This document shows, piece after piece, positions 23,760 to 35,966 of a stretch of DNA of 64,000 nt (position 1 is its first letter; every line of letters begins with the position of its first letter). Both the position numbers and the translations under genes were made by a program. The notes below the pieces were generated by a model. The model searched no databases. It was given only the letters and a program-made list of their open reading frames with translations, and had not been told where the DNA came from. The DNA is taken from NCBI GenBank assembly GCA_026936325.1, contig JAPTHN010000002.1:13407228-13471227 (forward strand). Direction: 5' to 3'. The DNA is from Platynereis dumerilii. Its lineage: Eukaryota > Annelida > Polychaeta > Phyllodocida > Nereididae.

Positions 23760-26165
23760 CAGATGCACACCTTTCAACAAAAAGAAAAGCAGTGAAGCAG
23801 AATGATGGGAAGGGATGAATAACTTGATAACCAGTTGAGTATATATGGCATTCAGTAGCAATACACTCGAATTGGTGTGAAGAAAACATAGGTGTTGTGT
23901 GTCTAAATAATAAATGGGATGGATTGGGGATGAGAAGAAAACATATATGCACAAGTTGATGCACATCTTTGGTCCCCTTTGTTCTTACACATCAAGCATT
24001 TGATACAGCTACTCATCCGTGAGACCAACAGGTGATACTCTCATCTCATGTGAATTATGCTATAAACACATTTGCTGCTGACATGTCTGAAAGCATTTAC
24101 TTCAGCCACCTTGCTGTCACATGCTGTGATATCTTACACCCACATGCAAGTCGTGCATGGCTCTAAATATACGCTTGCATTTGTTCAGCATTTTCCGATG
24201 AATGCCTTTGGTTTTCACCTCATGATTTCACTTTCACATCCCTCGTGTATCATGTTGCTGAAACAAGCCAAATGGAATCTTGTTGATAAAATAAGCGTGC
24301 TTAAGAAACCTTTGTTAATTCTCTCCCCTGAACAATTCAATGATATTTCTTTCTTTACTTCTTATCAAGTCAGAGTTAATTGCTATATTTTTAGAGGGAT
24401 AGGGATAGGGTCAAATGAACAATCATTTATTCAAACGGTGTGGTCTGTCTGTTTTAAACTGGTTTGATCTTTAAGAATGTTACTATTACTTTCGAAAGAA
24501 TTCCTCACACAATAGGTGATTATTTCATTGCACAGGGAGCCTGAAGTTTTTTTCTCATTTGATTTCATTTATTTCACAGAAACACCAGATGAGAATATTT
24601 CTTTTGTGTATGCGATGTGGTAAGACACTTTAAAAACAATCAGTGTAACAAAATCCAGGATCCAGAAGCTTTCAATTTGGGCACAACAGTGTACCTGGAA
24701 CAGTTTTTCACCAAAATGGGAATGAAACTAAAAGAAACCAAGGTCCAGGAAATGCACTGCTTGTACTATAATTATCACATTTTCGCAATTTGTACAGCTT
24801 ATGTAGGCTCTTGGAGGGGTATTATAGGATGATATACACTTCCTGATCATATCATATGGATATTGCTCTTCTTATTCAAAATGCTGTATCCCCAATCTAT
24901 CATACAAGCATTGCAACAATATTCAAGAAAATTCTTCGTGCTCATGCTGATTAAGGCCAACTTCTTGTGGTTTTGTCCCAGTAGGTACATGTGCCTTCTA
25001 CTCAAAACCTTCAAGGGAACACTACCAAAACGTCATGAATTCATGATGATTCCAGGGACCATACAGTATTTCAATTCCAGGGATCATAAAATAACTTAAA
25101 TGCGGTGATGATTTTTGGGCTCCGGGAAAGAAGCAGTCTGGTTTGAGACTGGTTTTCTCCTGTGTCTGATATTTGCAAACAAAATGCGTAATATTTCTGG
25201 GGAAAATATTCAGCAATAATGTCTATCCTACGTTATATAATAATGAGCACATGGTGTGCAACTTCATGTACTGTATAGTTGTGTTCACAAACCTGTCAGG
25301 CTGTATCCAGATTAGACAAAAGATACATTTTAAGTTTGAAGTCATATATTCATAGAAGAGATGAGTTCTGGAATTAGGAACAATAGTTTGATTGTCTACC
25401 ATTTTTAAAGATACTTTAAATGAATCAATCAAATTTTTTCACTGAGTTTGTAAATTAATAGTATAATCTTGTCATTTGGTTGTTTTGACAAAATCAGTTT
25501 GCAGGTTTACAACTGCAGATGAATGGTTAATTAAATCTCATTCTAGGGAGGTCAGTCTTTGTGATGAAAACAATAACGTGACCTTTCAGGAAATTCACCA
25601 ATCATCACTGCCCACCTGTCAGTTCAGTCTGGACAATGCTATCGATGGGTGACTTTCCTGTCCAGAATTGGCATTACAATGAGATCTATTTTGTCAGGCC
25701 CATGCCTATACAGATACATGGATATACAGATAGTGTCTGTACTGTAAACACCATTAATCTGTACATTATCTGTTGGTTTAAGAAAATTTTAAGATGATTG
25801 CAGTGGCAAGAGAGAAAAGTATCACTTGGCAATTACATAATTATAATTTTGTGTTTATTTCTATGAAATATTCACCAAGTGTGAACAGCCACATCTTTCA
25901 AACTTAATTTTCTATGTATACTAATACCCACCACCAACATACCGCATACGTTTAAATGCAGACAGCCTTTTATCTCTGGACCACCAATACCAATGATATG
26001 AATTGACACACATATCACAGATGCACACCACTAAGTTTATTATATGATGTGTACCAAATCGCATCCTCGTTATTCAGATCTGTCTGGCTTAAAGAGCATA
26101 TGGAGGACAAATGTACAAATATCAAAGCTGAAAAGCAGAGATAGATTGGCAAATAGATGTACCTA
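23760..26165. repeat. Right arm of the inverted duplication (partner 206-2,450)
   Basis: It is the inverted partner of the first 2.4 kb of the window, so the two arms face each other across about 21 kb. The best-kept blocks are 25,370-25,470 (ATTTTTTCACTGAG), 25,560-25,660 (GTGACTTTCCTGTCC) and 26,090-26,150 (ACAAATGTACAAATATCAAA). The open frame at 24,072-24,467 (131 codons) overlaps a block whose counterpart also has an open frame (1,845-2,087). The two translations share only scattered words such as NPFGFH/NAFGFH, so coding is doubtful. Confidence 0.75.
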
Positions 26166-26929
26166 TAACTTTCACATATCAACACAATCAAAAATACAAT
26201 TGTGACCCTTCAGAAAAACAATATTGTAACAATTTTCGCATTATTTATTAGCTGCCGTTCAGCTTCTCATTATCCGCATTATTTGTAACATTTCAATTTA
26301 GGACATCAGTAAAACTTTTGTTATAAGTGTGATTTAACTTGCAAAATTGTAATGGTGTGATGGTATTGATCATGTTGGTATATACATGTATCAACGGTGT
26401 GATCATGATATCAACAACTCATCTGGTGTTTTCATGTTCTTCAGTTTCCTGTATTCCATATTCATGAGCAACAATGTATATAACAGCCACACAACAGAAT
26501 GTGTACATTGTTGCTTCTATACTTAGTTTCGCCAAAATAATAGGAGAAATTATTAACTCTATACCAAAAAAAACTTGGTTCTCCAAAGACTGAATCAGTG
26601 CCTCTATTAGTGGCTTTGACATTATGAATCGTTTGATGTTATGTCATTTCCTGTGTATTTCTTTATTTCACTATACATGTAAAGTGATTTTTGCTTCATT
26701 CTGTCACTGAAGGCATTATTTCACATGGGAGACCTATTCAGCAAAAACATAAAGTGAGACAAAAATGAATGCAAGCAAAGTAAAACATTTCATAAATATC
26801 ATTTCAATGTCACATATGAACAGAATATTACATTTCAGTGCTGTGGAAAAGGATCACAGGATATATAACCGATATATACACACATAAGCTCCTGTTTTCA
26901 AGTAAAAAATGCATTTTTTTCCTGCCTCT
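26166..26929. other. AT-rich sequence, nothing recognised
   Basis: I find no repeats, termini or credible open frames. The change to the motif-rich stretch at about 26,930 is noticeable in base composition. Confidence 0.4.
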
Positions 26930-27950
26930 TTCAATGTCACTTCTTTGTCCGTGACCAAAGGCAGCAGACAGAGTGATTGGTCAGCCAAACTGGACATGCC
27001 ACTCAGCAGGGAGGACTTTTTCCCCATCAAAGTGACCTCAGACCCTAATCATGCTACAAGAGACATCACAAACCTCTGTGTCTTTTGAAATTTGCTGGTT
27101 GTGGTCACACACCCCAACACTTGACAATCCATAGCTCTCAAGCTCCCGTACAGTAAAAACTTGGCTTGAAGAAATCTCTGTGGTTGGTAGTCCTGCATCA
27201 TCTGGGAAGATTTATATATAAAAGCCCTGCCAGAGATGGATGGCTATAAAGATAGATAGATAGATGGTGGATGTGAACATTTTAGAGGGAATGTGTAACT
27301 AAGCAGGGATGGGTGAACGATTGGGGCTTCCTGTCCTGTGTTTATACATTGTGACAGGCTGAATAGGACAAGACCACGAGCAAAAGCACTACACCCCACT
27401 CAGTAGCTAACTGATGTATTTGTGTGTGAAGTTGATAGAAAATGGACACTGATCTCAGAAGGACAGCTATCTATTACCAGCAGTTACTTCCTGGAGTCTT
27501 GTGCATGATTTTACTGAGCTCTTAAATCTCCTTAAGTCCTTATGATGGGGTTCCACTGCAAGATTATCCATGGACTTCCATAGCCTTTGTAATCAATGAG
27601 TGCCACTGCACTGACACGGGAGACAAGGGGGCAGGGTAGAGGGCTGAGGGAAAATTGTGGTTGCCAAGAGAAACACATTAATCTACCTCCTCTGCTGTGT
27701 ATCTTGCTAGCCTCTGTTTTGGCTCCATTGAGGCTCATGTGCCCTCAGCCACCCTTCATGACCCCGAGGGTAAACCAAAGGTCACCAAAGGTCAAAGTTC
27801 ACCACCCATCTGAGCCCATGTCAAAAATATTGAAAAATACCACAACTCATTCGGAGTGACTGCAACGATGCAGCTTATTAACTTGCCATCCATGATAATG
27901 TCATTCACTGACACCCCACCCACCTGATTTTCTTCCTAAACATGTCTGAT
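26930..27950. promoter_or_regulatory. Candidate regulatory region (single copy, motif-rich)
   Basis: This kilobase is less AT-rich than its surroundings, is not part of any duplication or transposon I can define, and is dense in recognisable factor-binding words. Examples are GTGATTGGTCAGCCAA (CCAAT in both orientations), GACCAAAGG, TGACCTCAGACC, TGTGGTCACAC and CCAAAGGTCACCAAAGGTCA. A short run of GATA repeats sits at 27,252-27,267. The ORFs crossing it (62-87 codons) look incidental. Calling it an enhancer is an inference from texture alone. Confidence 0.35.
27779..27801 (+). promoter_or_regulatory. Nuclear-receptor half-site cluster (DR4 plus DR1)
   Basis: AGGTCA at 27,779-27,784, AGGTCA at 27,789-27,794 and AGTTCA at 27,796-27,801 are all in the same orientation. 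The spacings are 4 and 1 bases, giving DR4 and DR1 arrangements. The DR1 part (AGGTCAAAGTTCA) matches the classic HNF4/RXR-type element. Motif presence is seen in the sequence; binding is inferred. Confidence 0.5.
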
Positions 27951-28129
27951 ATTATCAATAATACTCATGATCATCCACATCATGTATCTTGTCTTAAAAG
28001 CAAGTTAGACTGGGTAGGTAGATGGACTGTTCCTTCATGTAAATTTTCTATTTTACCTTCACATTAATAGTGGAAAGATTGGGGATTTATGTTCTGCATT
28101 TAATGCACTAGGTAGGCTAATTAGGACAG

Positions 28130-28292
28130 GAGGGGGATGCAGCAATGAGGTAAAGGACGATTGAAACTGCCATCAGCCACCGGACCAGGACCCCAGGACC
28201 CGTGTAACCCTGCGAGAGCTTCATTCCAACCTGGGACCCAGCAATTGGCAGCCCAGCGCATCACCGCTGAGCTGAGCCTCCCCCCCCTTGAT
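28130..28292 (-). mobile_element. tRNA-derived SINE fragment
   Basis: Read on the minus strand from 28,292, the sequence starts GGAGGCTCAGCTCAGCGGTG and continues GCGCTGGGCTGCCAATTGCT. It then has GGTCCCAGGTTGGAATGAAG, in A-box and B-box positions of a tRNA-like promoter. GC content is far above the surroundings. The body after the tRNA-like head is short, and I cannot fix the 3' end or a target-site duplication. It is a different family from the SINEs at 38.6 and 47.3 kb. Confidence 0.55.
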
Positions 28293-29639
28293 CTTCACAG
28301 GGATAAATGTGGGGATTCCTAGGTAAGGTAGAAAGGATATTTGTATTTTTCTAAATTTACCCTATATACATGTATGTACTCATTTTCTTCATGTGTTGCA
28401 TCTTTTCTTCTTTTGTTATAATGCGTCCTTGTGCATTTTACCTGTATTCTCTCTTGAGAAAAAGGCACCTTTGTGTGAAACTTTTGTTGCAAGGACAAGA
28501 CCACGCAAATAAATTCAAGGAAAACCTATATGCCCTCATGTGCTTGAATAAGCTTAGTTAAAATAGTTCGCTAATAGCATTAGTGAAGTACTGTAATGAC
28601 AACAGTAAGAAACATGCAACACGTATCTCCTTCTAGGCTGGCTTGTTTGTGGCAAATGCCTGGTTGTTAATTTTATATGGTTGGTGATGCAAAACGCTTC
28701 CACATGATAGTTCATCGTCATACATCTATTGTAATATTGTACGTAATCCCAGTATAGTCTGGCGTTTTTTAAAAGTGCAAGCGCATATGTTCCGCCCAAG
28801 ATGTACCACCTACGGGTGTTTACTAAAGCAAACCTAGCAATAACTTCTGGTCTACAAGCTGTTGTCTCAAGAAGCCATTTTTTCCTTCATGCTCATTTGA
28901 ATTTTTTTCCGCTTAAGAGTAAGAGTGATCGACCTTCCTCCTGTTCCAGCCGTTTCCTTTTTAATTTGAATTTACAGAAAGTGACAACAAAAATAACAAA
29001 TTGATTTTAAGAAATGTATTTCCCTGATACAGTGTACCAAAAAAGACATTTCGAAACAGTAGGCCTAATCTTCAAAGTTTGTCAAAGTTGTCCAGCTTGT
29101 GTAACTTTAATTTTTGGTTGTTGAATGTGTTTAAACTAAATGAATTATGTGGTAATGATTCAATGTAGCTTGTCTAGGCTAATAATCAACTATTCCATTA
29201 TTCCATAAATTTATAGGTACAGTTGCAAAGGGAATACAAATGGAAAAATTGAAGTTTTAAGACTCAATTGAAGATGAATATCTTATATTTTGTTAGATAC
29301 GAAATTAAATCATTGATGAGAAGCTCGACCCACTTGACCTTATTTCCTTCTTTGGACTGTTGATGTTGAGGCTTATATCAAATTGAACGTTTCATGGAGA
29401 TACACCATTTTTATCAAATACTTGAGCTGCAAGCTGCTTCTGATGTGGGATGAAAATTGAAAATTGCCCACACATAAATCAAAATGATGTATTCTGTCAA
29501 GACAGACACTCAGTGAACAATCTATGAATAAGTGACACGTGATGCACAAGTTCAAGACTGCATTATATACTTAGTGTATAGCTAATATTGATGGTTGTAT
29601 GCTACACCTCGACTAGAAATCAGTCAGGAAGATTCAGAA
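28293..29639. other. AT-rich sequence, nothing recognised
   Basis: Only chance-length open frames are present, with no termini, tandem repeats or matches to other modules. Confidence 0.4.
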
Positions 29640-31130
29640 AAACCTATGTTCCTCTATCCTCATTAATTATTCCACTTAAGTTATACAGGCGAGTAAGTGT
29701 GAGATCAATAAAACCAAATTGAACAGCCTGATATACTGATACACACTACACAGGCTTCAGCGGGATCCAACTGAAGCACCGGCCAATCAGATACTATACC
29801 CACCCAATTCAATTCTGACCCTCCTTGCAAAGAACCATTGATCTCTATATGTATAGAGGTCACTGCAATGAACTTGTTATATTTGTCTAAGAATATAATA
29901 TGTTTTTTTCGTCACATGTGTTGAATCTGGGACATATTTTGATGCAAGTACCTATATAAGTATACATGTACCTAACTAAAAAAATGAAATTTCGTCGATA
30001 ACGAAAAAGTGCTGTTTTTGTTTATCATGTCTGTGATTCTTACCAGTGCTTGGTGTTTGTCTGAGTTGTTTTTTCCTTGGCCCTCAATCAACAACGGACT
30101 GCCTTGTGGACATTTTTCAGGAGTTCTTTGAACCCTGTTGCATGACTTTCAGAGATTATACACCTTGTTTGTCTTCATTTAGGTGATGGAGGGTGTATAT
30201 TTGATCGTTATCGGATGCAAAAATTTACTTTATGTTTAATCAATGATGCCTGATCACATCCTTCATGAAAAGGACAAATCAGGAGCTTTTTTTCTTCATG
30301 TAAATGATCAACTTGCTAAAATTGATGTTCGTTCGCCTTGATTATTCAATATTTGGCTTTGATGGTTGGAGAACTATTTAAGCTCACAAAAGACAGACCA
30401 CAGAGGGCTGCACTTTCTGCTTTTGATCTATTGATTGACCATGCTTGGCTTTGCCAGGGGGCAGACAGGCTGTCAAGAAACAATATGCATATACAGGATA
30501 TCGATTTGGGAATCAATATTCAATGATATCCCGTTGAGCTGAGCTAATCTGAAAATATGCTGGTCTATTTCAGGCATGCACTCTTTATTCCTTGCCTTTT
30601 TATTAGTTTTCATAAAAATACAGATTTTGTTGCAATTTAATATCACTTAGTTGTGACAATGAAGATTATTTTGAGCAACATTATACACATTTACAATGAA
30701 AGGACATAAACAGAATGTAATAATTGATTCAAATTTAAAAGTAAATTGCTTCACAGAAAAGGATAATTTTTTTGTTTTTAAACAATTAATATAATTTACT
30801 TCATGTATTAGGGAAATGTATCCTTAAATGAGGATGCATCAGATTTTTATCAGATACATTATTAAAATGTCTTAGAAAAGATTTGTTGTTATATTTATGT
30901 GTGTGTTATTCCATTTCTTTAGATTTCGTTGCAGCAATATTCTCAGGTAGAGCTGGGCCCTCTATAGAATATCATTCACCACTAAGTATCTTATCAGAAT
31001 TTCGATGTAGGATTTTTTAAACAATTTTCTGGAACTGCCATGCATGATGATTGCTGAGCAATGCTTAGGCGTATTCGGTTATAAATGCATCCCCGATCTT
31101 TTTTTATCAAATAAAATCTAAGCTTAACTA
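29640..31130 (+). repeat. Duplication module m1, copy B (first 120 bp inverted)
   Basis: From 29,930 onward it follows 6,465-8,040 in the same direction. The leading block 29,640-29,760 matches 6,270-6,390 on the opposite strand (GGAACATAGGTTT, TTCAATTTGGT, GAAGCCTGTGTA). TTGGCCCTCAATCAACAAC lies at 30,077. A 62-codon open frame at 30,338-30,526 (RPQRAALSAFDLLIDHAWLC) is interrupted in copy A and is not a known protein to me. Confidence 0.7.
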
Positions 31131-31269
31131 AAATAATTTTGCCATAATCACTCATCTATCATTGTTTTGGAGAAGGACGATTAGCAGGCTCAGAGGAACA
31201 AGGTGGGAATCTTAAAGAACAAGGAAGCTCTTTGCACAGGATATAAATATTAAGAAATATAAAAATATA

Positions 31270-31620
31270 CACCATGGAACAGGCTAGAGCCCGGAACCGC
31301 CGACATTTTGCGCCGCCGCGAGTTGATTTTCCTGTCAGCTGAGATGTGTCATTGTGTCCGTCCAGCTGCTGACATTGCTTCAAGTCAGCCAAGAGGAGAA
31401 GCCGGCTTGAAGCCAATTAAAGCCCTTGTTTCTGTGACAATTGAGGTCCAATAAGAACAAAGAATCAATTAACTTTCATAATTGCAATTAAGAGGTCAGA
31501 GAAAGCTTGTGCTTTTATGTCTCACGATGGCAATTAGTGGTCATTTTCCGATTACAATTCACACCTTTGGCTTCCAGGATAGTGAATGAGCCCATTACTT
31601 TAATGTTTGATGTATGGGAA
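31270..31620. promoter_or_regulatory. Candidate conserved non-coding element
   Basis: It begins with a small CpG-rich patch (GCCCGGAACCGCC, GCGCCGCCGCG) unusual for this window. It continues with E-boxes (GTCAGCTGAG, TCCAGCTGCTG), two CCAAT words, SOX-like words (GACAATTGAGG, GAACAAAGAATC), and homeodomain-type sites including the palindrome TAATTGCAATTA and GGCAATTAGTGG. It lies between modules m1 and m2 of copy B and has no counterpart between 8,040 and 8,270 in copy A. No repeats or open frames of note are present. Regulatory function is inferred from motif density only. Confidence 0.35.
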
Positions 31621-31722
31621 ACAGCATTCCTTGTTTGATAATAGAAAGAGTTTTTTTGGTAATTTACCTAAATTTCATATTTGTCCTGAAAGGACACATT
31701 TGACATGTAGTTATATACAACT

Positions 31723-31758
31723 CTGTGGCTAAATATCAAATAGATATTTTAGCCACAG
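31723..31758. repeat. Short hairpin
   Basis: CTGTGGCTAAATATC and its near-perfect complement GATATTTTAGCCACAG are separated by five bases. A second hairpin follows at about 31,799-31,831 (GTACATGTAT and ATACATGTAC). The surrounding 31,621-32,151 holds nothing else recognised. MITE remnants are likely. Confidence 0.5.
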
Positions 31759-32151
31759 TTAAATTTGCCAAACTCAAATATATGCAATGTTGAGTCCTGT
31801 ACATGTATTGGCTTTGATAGCATACATGTACAGTGAGAGTACACTCTAGGCCCTACAGTGTCACTTATTATCCTTCCAAAAAGTATGTAGAATTTGAAAA
31901 AATCTTGCAAAGTTGGTATGTGACCTCACACTGTTGGGACATAGTGATTGGCTGTGGTGAGGAGTGTGATGCAGTGTTGGCATATGATGTAGTGTGGAGA
32001 ATAGCCATATATGGTATGTGACATAGTGAGAATGTTTTATCAAGCATAACTGAGTAAAAGAAGAAGATTACAAACTGTGAAATTCAATAAATAACTGTTA
32101 CTCATGATACTCATAAACTGTCTAATCTGAATGTTGTTTACAGTTTTCTGC

Positions 32152-32406
32152 CAGTGGCACAGCTAGGGTGTCCCAAGAAGGGGGAAAACAGTTGCACATT
32201 TTTTGTTGGATGGATTCACCCTTGCATATTATATAGTTTTGCAATTATGATTATTATTTTTGTAGGCCTTTGGTTCAGGATTGAGGGGCAAGCCCCTTAC
32301 CCCTCATGCCCAAATTTATCATGGAAGAGACAGGAAATGCAGATCACTGCATTTTCACCAAATTTTATTTCCCCCAGGCCATTTCTACATTGTAGATACG
32401 CCCCTG
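32152..32406. mobile_element. Probable short hAT-like MITE
   Basis: It starts CAGTGGCACAGCTAGGGTG and ends, in reverse, CAGGGGCGTATCTAC, the general form of hAT-type ends and like the clear element at 50,957. No convincing 8-bp duplication flanks it, and the interior is non-coding, with a small GGGGCAAGCCCC palindrome. Old or truncated. Confidence 0.4.
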
Positions 32407-32559
32407 CTGGCCACACCTTTCAGTGTTTCATTTCTACACACATGGCTTGAAGTCATATGCCTGTATACTACCTCACAGATTTGATATGACATACTATGCA
32501 GAGTGAGCCATGATTGGCTGAACAACCTGTGACCTCACGTGGAACACCTGATTTTCAAT

Positions 32560-33115
32560 GCTAACCTATGGTTCGATTATATGACTTGTCATTGTCTCTC
32601 AAATGCAACATGAAGTATTTCCTGACATGGATTTGAAAACAGGACTCCCACAAAACCAAGGACTATTATTCAATAGATTTACTAGCAACTAAGTTTTCTG
32701 TCTGTATTTCTGGGCTGGCATTGCAGCTGTGTTCATGTCTTTGCAAAGGAATGCTTACATTTCTTAAGCATGCGATTTGGTTGTACCTGTAGCTGTAGGT
32801 GCTGCCTTCCAAGTGAAGCAAATGGATTCATTCAGGGAGAAGTTCTCAACTTGCTGATACAGCATTTTCCACATCTTCTGAAATATGCCTCATGTACAGT
32901 TGGTTCTCTGATCATATTTTCACTGAACGTTGCCAAACACCTGAATTCTTTGGCACAACAGATATCAGCAATAATAAAAGTGCCAAATATATCATTAACC
33001 ACCCTATCATCAATTGTTGTTGTGCCAAAAATGGCGCATATGATTATTAACACAATATTTGGTATGATTAAGTGCATATTCATCATCAGCAGCCTACCAG
33101 TAGCCCAGTATACAT
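32560..33115 (+). repeat. Duplication module m2, copy B, first part
   Basis: It matches 8,270-8,870: AATGCAACATGAAGTATTTC at 32,602, CTGTGTTCATGTCTTTGCAA, GTACCTGTAGCTGTAGGTG, GGAGAAGTTCTCAACT and GTACAGTTGGTTC recur in order. The copy breaks off at about 33,115 beside a hairpin and resumes at about 36,980. Confidence 0.7.
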
Positions 33116-33117
33116 AG

Positions 33118-33237
33118 TAGTTATTCCATGGGCATATGTGGTATACGGAGATATATACAGCCGAGGCGGTAAATATATATTATATTTACCAACGAGGCTA
33201 TATATATCCGATATTCCACAAATATGCCTTTGGTATA
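33118..33237. repeat. Imperfect ~55-bp hairpin at the insertion edge
   Basis: GGGCATATGTGGTATACGGA...GCCGAGGCGGTAAATATATA is followed by its inverted counterpart TATATTTACCAACGAGGC... ending CCACAAATATGCC. The apex is near 33,180. It is palindromic DNA of MITE type, sitting exactly where copy B departs from copy A. Confidence 0.6.
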
Positions 33238-33456
33238 ACTGATTTATACCATTATTCGCGGTTTCACAGGATTATTTTGTTATCATTTGTTTGGAGATGA
33301 AGACCGATTTACTAAAAGTGTCTCTAAATTGTCATAAAATTTATCTTTATTTAACAAAATTAATAACCTACTTTTTAAATCAATATTCTAGTGTCAGCAA
33401 CTTAAATTATGTTAAAGCTACAACAGCTCTTGTAAACTCCAGAGCATGAATTCCAT

Positions 33457-35966
33457 GTTACGGAATCACAGAAGTCACTATGATTTTTTTCCAAAAAGCC
33501 TTTGTGCTGACAATAGTTCTGGGAGAAAATTATGTCTAAAGTGTGTCAGTGAAGGCCAATACTTTAATGATCACTCTGAAATAAATTTCTTTCAACATTA
33601 TTCAACTCTCTCTGAAAGCAGTGGGTTTAAAACTCCGTTACGGAATCACATTGATTTGGAAGTCAATTTTGAGAGTACAATTTCATCACCAGATTTCAGC
33701 TCCCTCAAGACCCCAGGAATATTGCTTAAAACATTGCATGGTAGTACCCCAAGTTAACATTTGGAAAATATATGTACTTTTGGTAATCATAAGCTCTTAT
33801 CCCTCTTGAGGCTCCATATCGGTAAGTTACGGAATCACATGTGAGCGTTACGGAATCACCAGTGGCTTTTTGTAAACCGTCAAGAGATATGTATTGGGAT
33901 GATACACAAAAATGAATCACTTCTAAGACTGTTTCAGAAATTAAATCAGTAGTAGGACTGTTATAGAGACAATATGTGCAATTAAATCAATGTTTCATGG
34001 ATTGTATGAAAAATTTAGCCAGCGACAAATTTCTAAAAAAAAATGAGTGTGCTTCTAACAGCGCAACTATGTTTGTGTGTATTTCTCAAGGCATTAAGTC
34101 TCAATTTCCATTATTTCCTGTTGGCCCCCAAGTGTTTAGGCAGTACAAGTACATTTTATAGATTTCTGTGGCCTTCACAATAACATTTCCAGTGTGACAG
34201 CTTATGACATAATAGCAGATTTCAGCCAGTTAGCAGATCACCTGCACCCTACAAAATTGCTAAGGCAGGCATTTAATTTAAGATGAAACCCATTGTATGG
34301 TACATAATTTTTTGCTCTTTGTTAAATCTTTCAACTGAACTAGTTTTTATAATAAAAATATAATTTTTTCCACCCAATTGCAGCCTTTTTTACTGCAATG
34401 TCGCCACGCGGTTTTTGGCATCGTGATTCCGTAACAAAAAAACTCTTAAAAAGTTCTCAAATCACAATTTCTTTAACCATCGACAGCATATAACTTTATA
34501 TTTTCCATAATATGGTTATATTTAGTAATTATTTGCAAAATAAAGGATTGTAACATCATTTTTCTTGTCATGGTAGTGAGCCCTTTTTGTTACGGAATCA
34601 CATGTTACGGAATCACACCACCTTTTCCTTTGACTTCCAAGAGCCATTTTCCACCTTTTTTCCAACTGGATGCTGAAAAATTATGTAGTAACTCAGGAAA
34701 TAAAATTCCATGAGCACTTATATATAACTGCTATTTAGTCAATCTGGTCAATTTAATGTACAGAATGAGTCACTTGGAGCCATCAAACAACGATTACGTC
34801 AGAACAAGAAATCTCGCCTAAGAAGTGATCTGACTGCTGATGAGCAATGAACTCCAAAGTGAAAAGGCAATAAAAGAAAGGCATCTCAATGGCCACAGGC
34901 AAAAAGCTAGAACACAATAGAGATATTAGATAGCCACAAGCAAGCGGAGAGTCAAGAGGAAAGCTGCAGAAAATTATTGTGAAAACAATGGAACCTTCGA
35001 AAAATTCAGTGACACTGTCAGTAATAGATCTGGAGCCTTCAGCAACAATAAACCCTTGGGAAGGTCAAAAGTAAAGCAGAAAAGGCATGCCTCATGGATA
35101 AAGGTTGCTTTTGTCAGTAAATGGCTGAAGTTCTTGGTTTGAAGCCAATGTGTACCTCACACAAAACTGCTTACTCAATTTTTAAAGGACAGGAAACAAT
35201 CCTTGAATATTTAGGATGTGGAGGCAACTTGAGGGTTAAGCCTGAGATTTGCCAAGAAGGCAGATATATGTCATCTGTGAGGCTGGTTGCTTGCAAAAGG
35301 GTCCATTTATAAGCACAAGTGTCATTTGTGTTATTGCAATTTTAGGGCCATTTTATTCCTTTAATAGAGAGCAATCTAATATTTGCAAAACTGCTTAAAT
35401 TAGACTGCTTACACTCAAAACTACTTGTCGTCGCTTTCCGCTTACTTGTGGCTATCAAATATCACTATTATGTTGTAGCTTTTCTGCTGTGACCATTGAC
35501 ATGCCTTTCTGTTTTTTCTTGCCTTTTCACTTTGGAGTAAGAGTTCATTCCTCATCAGCAGTCAGATCACTTCTTAGGCGAGATTTCTTGTTCTGACGTG
35601 ATCTTTGTTTGATGGCTCCAAGGGACTCATTCTGTAAAATCAATTGACCAGTTTTACTAAATAGCAGTTAATATTACTCATAAAATTTTATTTTCTGAGT
35701 AACTACATCATTTTTCAGCATCCAGTTGGAAAAAAGGTGGAAAATGGCTCTTAGAAGTCAAAGGAAAAGGTGTTGTGATTCCGTAACATGTGATTCCGTA
35801 ACAAAAAGGACCCACTACCATTACAAGAAAAATGATGCCACAAACCTTTATTTTACAAATAATTACTTAACATAGCCATTTTAAGGAAACTATTCAATTT
35901 CATGTTATATGTAGTTAAAGAAATTGTGATTTGAGAACTTTTAGAGTTTTTTTGTTACGGAATCAC
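33457..35966. repeat. Ten exact copies of the 13-mer GTTACGGAATCAC
   Basis: Forward copies start at 33,457, 33,637, 33,826, 33,847, 34,589, 34,604 and 35,954. Reverse-strand copies start at 34,423, 35,775 and 35,790. Two pairs have 15-bp centre spacing (34,589/34,604 and the mirror pair 35,775/35,790), and one has 21 bp. All ten are identical although the sequence around them has drifted. I see no copies elsewhere in the window. They look like protein-binding sites or constrained repeat units. Confidence 0.9.

Noticed and set aside
33118-33237. Possible microRNA-type hairpin
   Set aside because: The stem is long and rich in TATA words, sits at the edge of a transposon-like insertion and has the form of a MITE. 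No evidence for a processed small RNA.
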